A DNA stretch of 10,000 bases from Desulfomonile sp. (GTDB taxonomy: Bacteria > Desulfobacterota > Desulfomonilia > Desulfomonilales > Desulfomonilaceae), in assembly GCA_020216785.1 (NCBI GenBank), contig JAIWNO010000175.1, forward strand, positions 1 through 10,000. Direction: 5' to 3'. A program made the position numbers and the translations under genes. Below are positions 1 to 5,947 of the stretch, piece by piece. How positions within the stretch are numbered: position 1 is the stretch's first letter; the number at the start of each line of letters is the position of its first letter. The notes beneath the pieces were generated by a model. The model was not told the origin of the DNA. It made no database searches and was given only the letters and a program-made list of their open reading frames with translations.

Positions 1-340
1 ATCCGCAAGGACCCAGTCGCGTCCAGGGAAGGTTACAGGGTTTCTCTGTCCGCTCTCACGGGGAAGTCCTGGCCCGAAGCGCTTACCTTGACTAGCCGTA
101 CGCTCACAGATAGTCACCAAACCCATTCCAGGGTGTTGTCGCAGCACGAGCCAACATACAAGGGGCACAAAGAGGGAAGCAAGTCTCACTGTGTTGCGGT
201 TTTCAAGACTTCGCAGGTTTTGAGACACTCTCTACACCCTGCGGCGACTCCCATTGAGCCCCATTCGGGGAATTGGCGCAACGTTCACCGGAGAGGAGGA
301 CGGCGTCGGCCACTTTCCTGGCTTTACATCACCGAATGGA

Positions 341-358
341 CTCACGCGACGCGGTGAG
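341..358. repeat. Inverted repeat CTCAC-N8-GTGAG upstream of the kinase promoter
   Basis: The sequence CTCACGCGACGCGGTGAG has perfect 5-bp arms separated by 8 bases. It lies about 23 bp upstream of the -24 element at 381. It could be a regulator site or chance. The arms are short and I know no protein that binds this exact pattern. Confidence 0.2.
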
Positions 359-380
359 CGGATCGATTGCACACAATGAT

Positions 381-395
381 TGGCACTATTCTTGC
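381..395 (+). promoter_or_regulatory. Sigma-54 (RpoN) -24/-12 promoter of the sensor kinase gene
   Basis: The sequence TGGCACTATTCTTGC, preceded by T and followed by T, matches the YTGGCAC-N5-TTGCW consensus. The GG of the -24 box (382-383) and the GC of the -12 box (394-395) are 12 bp apart, the spacing RpoN requires. The predicted transcription start is near 407, about 43 bases before the kinase ATG. Sigma-54 promoters need an AAA+ activator of the NtrC type, and none is encoded in the window. Confidence 0.8.
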
Positions 396-449
396 TTCCG
401 ATTTAGGAAATGGTAAGAAAAGCTCACCCCGCTATCGCAAGGGTGGCGC

Positions 450-2675
450 ATGGTCAGGAGCACCATAGGACTCGTCAAGAGATTTATGGGAAGTCTCAGT
501 TTTAAGCTGAGCTTTCTGGCGGGTGTCGTCATTTTCGTTGCGGTGGTGACCCTTGCCTACTATGCGATTTCCCGCCAACAGGAGAGCCTCGTCCACGAGA
601 AGATCCAGGGGGCACTCAAGGATTCCGAAGTCATCAAGGCAGCCATTTGGAATGGAATGATGACGAAGGACCGGGAGGGTATCCGTCAAATCGTGCGAGC
701 CATTGGGGCCCAGGAGAACTTCAAGGAGATCAATATCTACGACCAAAAGGGCGCCCTCCTCTATTCCAGCAGAGAGGGGTCTCCATTTGAACCGCTTCGC
801 GATAATACATCTCCATCCAACCCGCTTCTGGCCGACCTCGGCACAAACACGGCCTTGCGGTACCGATTTAGTGACGACGGTCAAACCTTGAGCGTGGTGA
901 ACCCGCTGCACAATACGGCCGGTTGCTCGACCGCCGCGTGCCATGCTCATCCTCCGTCCGAGCGGGTTCTAGGCGCACTTGAAGTGAACATCCCGCTGCT
1001 CCCTCTGAGAAAAAAACTTCGGGAATACACAACCGCTACCGTCCTGTTCGCCTTCTTGCTTTTTCTAATCATCTCCACTTTCGTCGGGCTTGCAGTGATG
1101 ATCGGTATCGTTCCTCCATTGACTCGTTTAAAAGAGGAAGCACGGCGCATGGCACGAGGGCAGTACTCTCCCGGCCCCGACCCGTCGGGAGGAGACGAAA
1201 TCTCGGAACTTACCCGCGTCTTCAACGACATGAGTCGCCAGATCAACGACCGCACCCGCCAATTGGCTGAAAGCCGAAAAACATACAAAGATCTTTTCGA
1301 GAAAGTCCCGTGCTATCTCACGGTTGTGAGTCGCGACTACCGAATCGTGCGAGCGAACCAGGCCTTTAAGGAGGAATTTGGGGACCTGGTCGGCCGTGAG
1401 TGCTTCAGTTCGTTCAAGGGACTGAGCGGCGCGTGCAAGAACTGCCCTGTCAAGAAGACATTCCAAGACGGCGCGCCTCATCGATCTGAGGAGGTGTGGA
1501 GCATTGGTCCAGAAGGCAGAAAGGTGTACGTGGTGGTCCACACTGCCCCCATCTTCGACTATGACGGCAAGGTGCTGGAAGTGCTGGAAATGTCCGTGGA
1601 CGTGACGCGGCAGGAGAAGCTGCACCGAGAACTGCGCAAGAAGGAAGAGCAATTTCGCAACCTGTTTGAGAATGTGCCCTGTTACCTCACGGTGATCGAT
1701 GGGTACTACCGGATTGCGTTCTACAACAAGATCTTTGCGAGGGATTTCGGAGACAGCTGGGGAAAGCACTGCTTCGAAATCTACAAGAACCGTGATACAC
1801 GCTGCGAAAACTGTCCCGTGAAAAAGACCTTTGCAGACGGAAACTCCCATGCCTCGGAAGAAGTCTGGAACCGTGGGGGCCAGGATGTGTTCGTGGTGAT
1901 AAACACCTCTCCGATAACTGACGAGGAGGGCCGCACCGTCGCCGTGATGGAGATGTGCACCAACGTCACCGAGTTGAAGCTTCTCCAAAACGAGTTAGCC
2001 GTTCTGGGTGAAACGGTCGCCGGCATGTCGCACAGTGTGAAAAACGTCCTCTCTGGTCTCGAAGGTGGTGTGTATATTGTGGATTCCGGCCTGAAGAAGG
2101 GAAGAGAAGATCGGGTACAGGCAGGCTGGGACATGGTCAAGCGGCACGTCGAGAAGGAAGGACATTCTCTACGCTCCAAGGAGCGCCGGCCTGAATACCG
2201 GGAATGCGATCCCGGGACCCTGCTCGCCGACGTCTGCGATCTCTTCAGGGCTAAGGCTGCCTCCCAGAACGTCGAATTGGTCTGCGATTTTGATCCGGTC
2301 ATGGGAACTGCGGTCCTTGATCCCAGCGGCATACACAACGCAGTCACGAATCTCGTTTCAAACGCGATCGCAGCGTGTCGGTCGGTCTCCGGAGAGAAAC
2401 ACCACGTTACCTTGAGCGGCCGCATGACCGATGCAGCCCTTGTCATAGAGGTGATCGACGACGGCATCGGGATGCCGGAAGAGGTCCAGCAGAACCTGTT
2501 CCGCAAGTTTTACTCCACCAAAGGGTCTAAGGGCACGGGCCTTGGACTCGTAGCCACGAGAAAAGTCGTCGAGGAGCACGGCGGAACCATTGCGGTGACG
2601 TCCGGACCGGGTGAAGGAACCACGTTCACGCTCCGTATTCCTGTCAATCCGAACGCCGCGAAAAAGGCAAGTTGA
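450..2675 (+). CDS. Membrane sensor histidine kinase with CX4CH haem-type motif, HAMP and two Cys-rich PAS domains
   Basis: Probable redox or ligand sensor that autophosphorylates and passes phosphate to a response regulator not found in the window. Visible order (741 aa): membrane helix at about 18-41; extracytoplasmic region to about 190 containing C159-x4-C164-H165, a c-type haem attachment pattern; second helix about 197-222; HAMP to about 272; PAS 1 (about 283-390) and PAS 2 (about 405-510). Each PAS carries cysteines spaced C-x29-C-x10-C-x2-C (C288, C318, C329, C332 and C411, C441, C452, C455). The H-box has H528 in MSHSVKN, the N-box N638, the G1 box DDGIGM at 670-675 and the G2 box GTGLGL at 695-700. 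The second dimerisation helix, about 569-576, looks five residues short (see findings). The 450 start is preceded by a weak, close AAGGGTGG; ATG 486 is an alternative. A sigma-54 promoter lies upstream. The kinase assignment is firm; haem binding and the signal are inferred. Confidence 0.93.
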   Translation: MVRSTIGLVKRFMGSLSFKLSFLAGVVIFVAVVTLAYYAISRQQESLVHEKIQGALKDSEVIKAAIWNGMMTKDREGIRQIVRAIGAQENFKEINIYDQKGALLYSSREGSPFEPLRDNTSPSNPLLADLGTNTALRYRFSDDGQTLSVVNPLHNTAGCSTAACHAHPPSERVLGALEVNIPLLPLRKKLREYTTATVLFAFLLFLIISTFVGLAVMIGIVPPLTRLKEEARRMARGQYSPGPDPSGGDEISELTRVFNDMSRQINDRTRQLAESRKTYKDLFEKVPCYLTVVSRDYRIVRANQAFKEEFGDLVGRECFSSFKGLSGACKNCPVKKTFQDGAPHRSEEVWSIGPEGRKVYVVVHTAPIFDYDGKVLEVLEMSVDVTRQEKLHRELRKKEEQFRNLFENVPCYLTVIDGYYRIAFYNKIFARDFGDSWGKHCFEIYKNRDTRCENCPVKKTFADGNSHASEEVWNRGGQDVFVVINTSPITDEEGRTVAVMEMCTNVTELKLLQNELAVLGETVAGMSHSVKNVLSGLEGGVYIVDSGLKKGREDRVQAGWDMVKRHVEKEGHSLRSKERRPEYRECDPGTLLADVCDLFRAKAASQNVELVCDFDPVMGTAVLDPSGIHNAVTNLVSNAIAACRSVSGEKHHVTLSGRMTDAALVIEVIDDGIGMPEEVQQNLFRKFYSTKGSKGTGLGLVATRKVVEEHGGTIAVTSGPGEGTTFTLRIPVNPNAAKKAS

Positions 2676-2687
2676 ACATCCGCGGCG
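2654..2687 (+). other. GC inverted repeat at the end of the kinase gene
   Basis: CGCCGCG (2654-2660) and CGCGGCG (2681-2687) form a perfect 7-bp GC stem with a 20-base loop that includes the kinase stop codon. It lacks a directly following T-run (a short TTTT comes only at about 2703), so it is at best a weak terminator or a 3' end stabiliser. Confidence 0.25.
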
Positions 2688-2749
2688 ATTCTCACGTGTC
2701 TGTTTTCGCAGCGTACCGTCTCCTCGACTCATGCATCATTTTTCGTTAT

Positions 2750-2764
2750 TTTACAGTGTGTAAA
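2750..2764. promoter_or_regulatory. Perfect palindrome TTTACA-GTG-TGTAAA, candidate activator or operator site
   Basis: The sequence TTTACAGTGTGTAAA has perfect 6-bp arms around a 3-base centre. Its centre (2757) lies about 146 bp upstream of the start predicted for the sigma-54 promoter at 2877-2891. That is within the usual distance range of enhancer sites used by NtrC-family activators. The protein that binds it is unknown. It could also be a weak transcript hairpin after the kinase gene, but it is AT-rich with a loop of only three bases and no T-run. Confidence 0.4.
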
Positions 2765-2876
2765 GAAACCTGACAGGCGGGGCTGACCGTCTCTGTGAGT
2801 GTTCACCTCAAAGCAGACCAACCTGTGATTGAAAGCCTGTTAGGCGGCAAAGATCCTGCAGGAATGCCTTATGGAT

Positions 2877-2891
2877 TGGCATGATAATTGC
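2877..2891 (+). promoter_or_regulatory. Sigma-54 (RpoN) -24/-12 promoter of the CBS-hox operon
   Basis: The sequence TGGCATGATAATTGC, preceded by T, fits YTGGCAY-N5-TTGC. GG (2878-2879) and GC (2890-2891) are exactly 12 bp apart. The predicted start is near 2903, giving an untranslated leader of about 82 bases before the CBS-ACT gene. It is the best promoter candidate I see for the downstream hox genes. By established knowledge, the soluble NAD-reducing hydrogenase operon of Ralstonia eutropha also uses sigma-54, with the activator HoxA. Confidence 0.75.
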
Positions 2892-2984
2892 CTATCCATC
2901 GGCCGAAACGCCATACACGCAGGCGGATTGAGAGAAAGGCTGCATCGAGCTTGGGTTCGCTCTTGACGTGTCGAGGAGGAAATC

Positions 2985-3683
2985 ATGCTCGTCAAGTACT
3001 GGATGCAAGAGGATGTTGTCACAGTCGATGTGGATGACTCAATGTCTGAGGCCACAACCTTAATGAAACAGCACAACCCTGTCCTCCTACCCGTAATGAA
3101 GAACGGGCGACTGGCCGGCGTAATCACCGACCGGGATATAAAGAGGGCAAGCGCTTCCGACGCGACAACCCTGTCGATCCACGAGCTGAGTTATCTGCTG
3201 ACAAAGATAAAATGCGGCGAAATAATGTCAAAACCGGCCATAACAATTCCCGCGGATTTCACCATTGAGGAGGCCGCAAACACCCTGCTGGCTAATCAGG
3301 TCTCCGGGGCCCCCGTCGTAAACAGGACAGGCGAAATCGTCGGCATCATCTCTCAGCGGGAGCTATTCGTGGCCCTCATTTCGCTTAGCGGTCTTCCCAA
3401 GAGAGGCGTCCAGTTCGCATTCGAAGTTGAGGACAGACCCGGGTCCATCAAAGAAGTTACCGACATCATCCGGGAGTACGGTGCACGACTCGTGAGCATA
3501 CTGACGTCGTACGACCGGGCGCCCGCAGGCTATCGCCATGTATTTGTGCGGGCCTATGCCATTGACCGCAGCAGACTCGATCAGCTCAAGCAGCTGCTGC
3601 GGGAAAAAGCGACCCTTCTGTACGCTGTTGACCATTTGGAAAATAAGAGAGAAGAATACATCGAACTCAATCGGGCCACATAA
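2985..3683 (+). CDS. CBS-CBS-ACT domain protein (AcuB-like regulator)
   Basis: A 232-residue soluble protein with no catalytic domain. Residues 1-56 form the first CBS motif (ending AGVITDRDIKRA). Residues about 76-132 form the second (starting CGEIMSKPAITIP and ending IVGIISQREL). Residues about 139-212 form an ACT domain with the signature EVEDRPGSIKEV. CBS pairs usually bind adenosine nucleotides such as AMP, ATP or NAD-type ligands, and ACT domains bind small effectors or mediate dimerisation, so an energy- or redox-state sensor is plausible. The start is well fixed: AGGAGGA at 2974-2980 sits 4 bases before the ATG. The gene is first behind a sigma-54 promoter and 115 bp ahead of hoxE on the same strand, suggesting cotranscription and a role in controlling hydrogenase expression or activity. 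The domain call is firm; the function is inferred. Confidence 0.88.
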   Translation: MLVKYWMQEDVVTVDVDDSMSEATTLMKQHNPVLLPVMKNGRLAGVITDRDIKRASASDATTLSIHELSYLLTKIKCGEIMSKPAITIPADFTIEEAANTLLANQVSGAPVVNRTGEIVGIISQRELFVALISLSGLPKRGVQFAFEVEDRPGSIKEVTDIIREYGARLVSILTSYDRAPAGYRHVFVRAYAIDRSRLDQLKQLLREKATLLYAVDHLENKREEYIELNRAT

Positions 3684-3701
3684 CCCCGATCCAGCATCTC
3701 G

Positions 3702-3740
3702 CGAACCGCCGGGCGCTGCGGGAGTGGGGTGTCCGGTTCG
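3702..3740 (+). repeat. Inverted repeat between the CBS-ACT gene and hoxE
   Basis: CGAACCG (3702-3708) and CGGTTCG (3734-3740) are perfect 7-bp arms around a 25-base GC-rich loop, in the 115-bp spacer before hoxE. There is no T-run after it, so it is not a standard terminator. It may fold in the mRNA to set relative expression or stability of hoxE, or be chance. Confidence 0.25.
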
Positions 3741-3798
3741 GCTGTCTCTGCTGTCCGTGCTCGTTCTCATCTGCTCCGGGAAAGGGGAACACAGTCAC

Positions 3799-4311
3799 AT
3801 GGACGAACAAATGCAATCCGCCATGAAGTCCACGGAAGATCGTCGGTGGCGACTGGTCAATCGGACGATGCGACTTCACGGTCACGAGCCGCACGCGCTC
3901 ATTGAGACGCTTCACGCAGTCCAAGAGCACTTCGGGTTTCTTGATCTCGATGCGCTCAAGTATGTGTCGCAAGCACTGCGTGTACCGTTGAGCAGAACGT
4001 ACGGCGTAGCCACCTTCTACCACCACTTCACGCTCAAGCCCCCCGGCGAACATACGTGCGTCGTGTGCAAAGGCACTGCGTGCTACATCGGCGGCGCATC
4101 CGGTATTCTCGATGACTTCGAGAAGACTGTCGGCATCGGCCCGGGTCAGACCACGCCCGACGGTAAGATCTCGCTGGTCACCGCTCGATGCCTCGGATCC
4201 TGTGGGCTCGCGCCTGCGGTGGTTTTCGATGGCGAAGTCTGCGGGAGGATGACGTCGGAGGCTGTCCTCGAGAGAATACGGAGGTGGACAGACCATGACC
4301 CTGACGATTGA
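3799..4311 (+). CDS. hoxE: NAD-linked [NiFe] hydrogenase diaphorase subunit HoxE (NuoE-like)
   Basis: A 170-residue thioredoxin-fold [2Fe-2S] protein of the NuoE/24-kDa family, the small electron-transfer subunit of the HoxEFU diaphorase module. The four cluster ligands are visible as C90-x4-C95 (CKGTAC) and C131-x3-C135 (CLGSC). The preceding YGVATFYHHF at about 68-77 is typical of the family. The frame is open far upstream into the CBS-ACT gene, but the ATG at 3799 has AAAGGGGA at 3781-3788 and gives the normal family length. ATG 3811 is a possible alternative. The 3' end overlaps hoxF by 17 bases, indicating translational coupling. The presence of a separate HoxE makes this the five-subunit HoxEFUYH form rather than the four-subunit HoxFUYH core. 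NuoE of respiratory complex I is excluded by the downstream hydrogenase genes. Confidence 0.95.
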   Translation: MDEQMQSAMKSTEDRRWRLVNRTMRLHGHEPHALIETLHAVQEHFGFLDLDALKYVSQALRVPLSRTYGVATFYHHFTLKPPGEHTCVVCKGTACYIGGASGILDDFEKTVGIGPGQTTPDGKISLVTARCLGSCGLAPAVVFDGEVCGRMTSEAVLERIRRWTDHDPDD

Positions 4312-5947
4312 GGACCTCCAAAACATCGCGAAGATAGAAAGAGACCGCCAGGAAGGAACCACCTACCAGATCAACGTCTGCGTCGCTGCCGGCTGTCTTT
4401 CCTGCCAGAGCGGCTTGGTGAAGGAAGCTTTCGATACGGAAATAAGCCGTCGCGGGCTCGAGAACTGGTGCCTTGTGAAGGGTGTGGGATGCCTCGGCCT
4501 CTGCGCGGCAGGACCGCTTATCCAGGTGCAGCCGCAGGGAACGTATTATCAAGGCGTGACCGTCAACGACGTTTCGGAGATCTTGGACTCACTCGGCGGC
4601 AGCCCTGTTGCCAGGCTTGAATGTTCCCAACACCAGGCGTTCTTTCAGTGCCAACAGAAAATTGTCCTCGAGAACTGCGGCAAAATCGACCCGGAACGCA
4701 TCGAAGACTATATCGCTGAAGACGGTTACCTTGGGCTCTTTACGGCCCTCAGACAGATGACGCCGGGTGAAGTCATCGAGCAGGTAACCAAGAGCGGGCT
4801 CCGCGGACGCGGCGGTGCGGGATTTCCCACCGGGCTCAAATGGACCGCTGTCTCCAAGGCGGTCAACAATACCAAGTTCATCGTTTGCAACGCCGATGAA
4901 GGCGATCCCGGGGCGTTTATGGACCGGAGTGTCCTCGAAAGCGACCCTCATCGCGTGATCGAAGGCATGGCCATTGCGGGGTACGCGGTGGGTGCAAGCC
5001 ATGGGTTCATCTATGTGCGAGCCGAATATCCTCTCGCCGTCAAAAGAGTACATACAGCTATCGCTCAGGCTGAGCGCTTGGGCGTTCTCGGCAATAACAT
5101 CTTTAACACGCGCTTCGAATTCAACATCGAGGTTAGGCTTGGCGCGGGCGCTTTCGTATGCGGCGAGGAGACAGCACTCATCGCCTCTATAGAAGGCCGC
5201 CACGGCAGACCCCGCCCCAGGCCGCCCTTCCCCGCGGAATTCGGGCTTTGGGGCTTTCCTACTTTGATCAATAACGTGGAGACTTTCGCCAACATTGCAC
5301 CGATCATCCGCCGCGGCGGAGAGTGGTTCGCCGGGATCGGCACCGAAAAGAGCAAAGGCACAAAGGTTTTCGCCCTCGCCGGACGGGTGAACAACACCGG
5401 CCTCATTGAAGTGCCTATGGGTACGCGGTTGCGTGACATCGTTTTCGAGATTGGCGGTGGTATACCCGGCGACAAGCGCTTTAAGGCGGTTCAGACCGGC
5501 GGGCCCTCGGGCGGTTGTATCCCCGAAGAGCATCTGGACATGCCTGTGGACTACGAGTCGCTTGCGGCAGTCGGATCCATCATGGGATCGGGCGGCATGA
5601 TCATTATGGACGAAACCTCATGTATGGTGGATGTCGCTCAGTTCTTCATGGAGTTCTGCATGAGTGAGTCTTGTGGCAAATGTGTGCCGTGCAGGGTCGG
5701 CACTACTCAGATCTATCACCTGTTGCACAAGATCAGCGGCGGCCAAGGCAAACCCTCGGACATAGAAACGCTCGGTGAGTTGTGTGATCTGCTCAAGAAC
5801 ACCAGCCTGTGCGGACTCGGCCAGACAGCGCCCAATCCGGTGATAAGCACCCTGAAGTACTTCAAAGACGAGTACAAGGCGCATATCCGAGACAAGAATT
5901 GTCCTGCAGGCGCATGCAGGATGCAGGCCCCCGAGGAGGCGCTATGA
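4295..5947 (+). CDS. hoxF: NAD-linked [NiFe] hydrogenase diaphorase subunit HoxF (NuoF-like, FMN and NAD binding)
   Basis: The 550-residue catalytic diaphorase subunit, where NAD+/NADH exchanges electrons with FMN. The N-terminal part (about 24-105) is a thioredoxin-like [2Fe-2S] domain with C29-x4-C34 and C66-x3-C70. The NuoF core follows: the glycine-rich FMN/NADH motif GLRGRGGAGFPTG at 168-180, then CNADEGDPGAFMDR, then FPTLINNVETFANI. The N3-type [4Fe-4S] ligands are C460-x2-C463-x2-C466 plus C506. The ATG at 4295 has GGAGGT at 4280-4285 and overlaps the end of hoxE. The C-terminus ends in CPAGACRM, the point where NuoF-like subunits of other hydrogenases (HndC type) continue into a bacterial ferredoxin domain; that domain is absent here. 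The stop overlaps the hoxU start (ATGA). Confidence 0.96.
   Translation: MTLTIEDLQNIAKIERDRQEGTTYQINVCVAAGCLSCQSGLVKEAFDTEISRRGLENWCLVKGVGCLGLCAAGPLIQVQPQGTYYQGVTVNDVSEILDSLGGSPVARLECSQHQAFFQCQQKIVLENCGKIDPERIEDYIAEDGYLGLFTALRQMTPGEVIEQVTKSGLRGRGGAGFPTGLKWTAVSKAVNNTKFIVCNADEGDPGAFMDRSVLESDPHRVIEGMAIAGYAVGASHGFIYVRAEYPLAVKRVHTAIAQAERLGVLGNNIFNTRFEFNIEVRLGAGAFVCGEETALIASIEGRHGRPRPRPPFPAEFGLWGFPTLINNVETFANIAPIIRRGGEWFAGIGTEKSKGTKVFALAGRVNNTGLIEVPMGTRLRDIVFEIGGGIPGDKRFKAVQTGGPSGGCIPEEHLDMPVDYESLAAVGSIMGSGGMIIMDETSCMVDVAQFFMEFCMSESCGKCVPCRVGTTQIYHLLHKISGGQGKPSDIETLGELCDLLKNTSLCGLGQTAPNPVISTLKYFKDEYKAHIRDKNCPAGACRMQAPEEAL

Larger units (their letters stand above)
1..449. other. Upstream region without a convincing gene
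   Basis: No protein-like reading frame is visible here. One + frame is open from the window edge to 357, but its translation is rich in His, Ser, Thr and Arg, matches no family I know, lacks a good ribosome binding site and would start at TTG. I treat it as chance. Short + frames closing near positions 92-95 could be the tail of an upstream gene, but there is too little to judge. The region contains a clear sigma-54 promoter at 381-395 and a 5-bp-arm inverted repeat at 341-358, so its likely role is control of the kinase gene. Confidence 0.6.

Noticed and set aside
88..357. Open + strand frame of 89 codons from a TTG
   Set aside because: Odd composition (many His, Ser, Thr, Arg), no ribosome binding site, no family resemblance; likely chance in a regulatory region.
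1128..1988. 286-codon antisense frame across the kinase
   Set aside because: Shadow frame opposite the PAS region; no recognisable protein features.
2795..2806. GTGA-GTGT-TCAC as a Rex or CRP-type operator
   Set aside because: Arms are only 4 bp with a 4-base spacer, whereas Rex and CRP sites have a 6-base spacer; insufficient match.
3538..3798. Upstream extension of the hoxE frame
   Set aside because: Would overlap the CBS-ACT gene; the ATG at 3799 has a ribosome binding site and gives the usual HoxE length.
4589..5533. 314-codon antisense frame across hoxF
   Set aside because: Shadow of the hoxF coding frame; its translation shows no domain, while hoxF carries all its catalytic motifs.
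5809..5943. Upstream extension of the hoxU frame
   Set aside because: Lies within hoxF; the ATG at 5944 has a strong GAGGAGG and an ATGA overlap typical of coupled genes.
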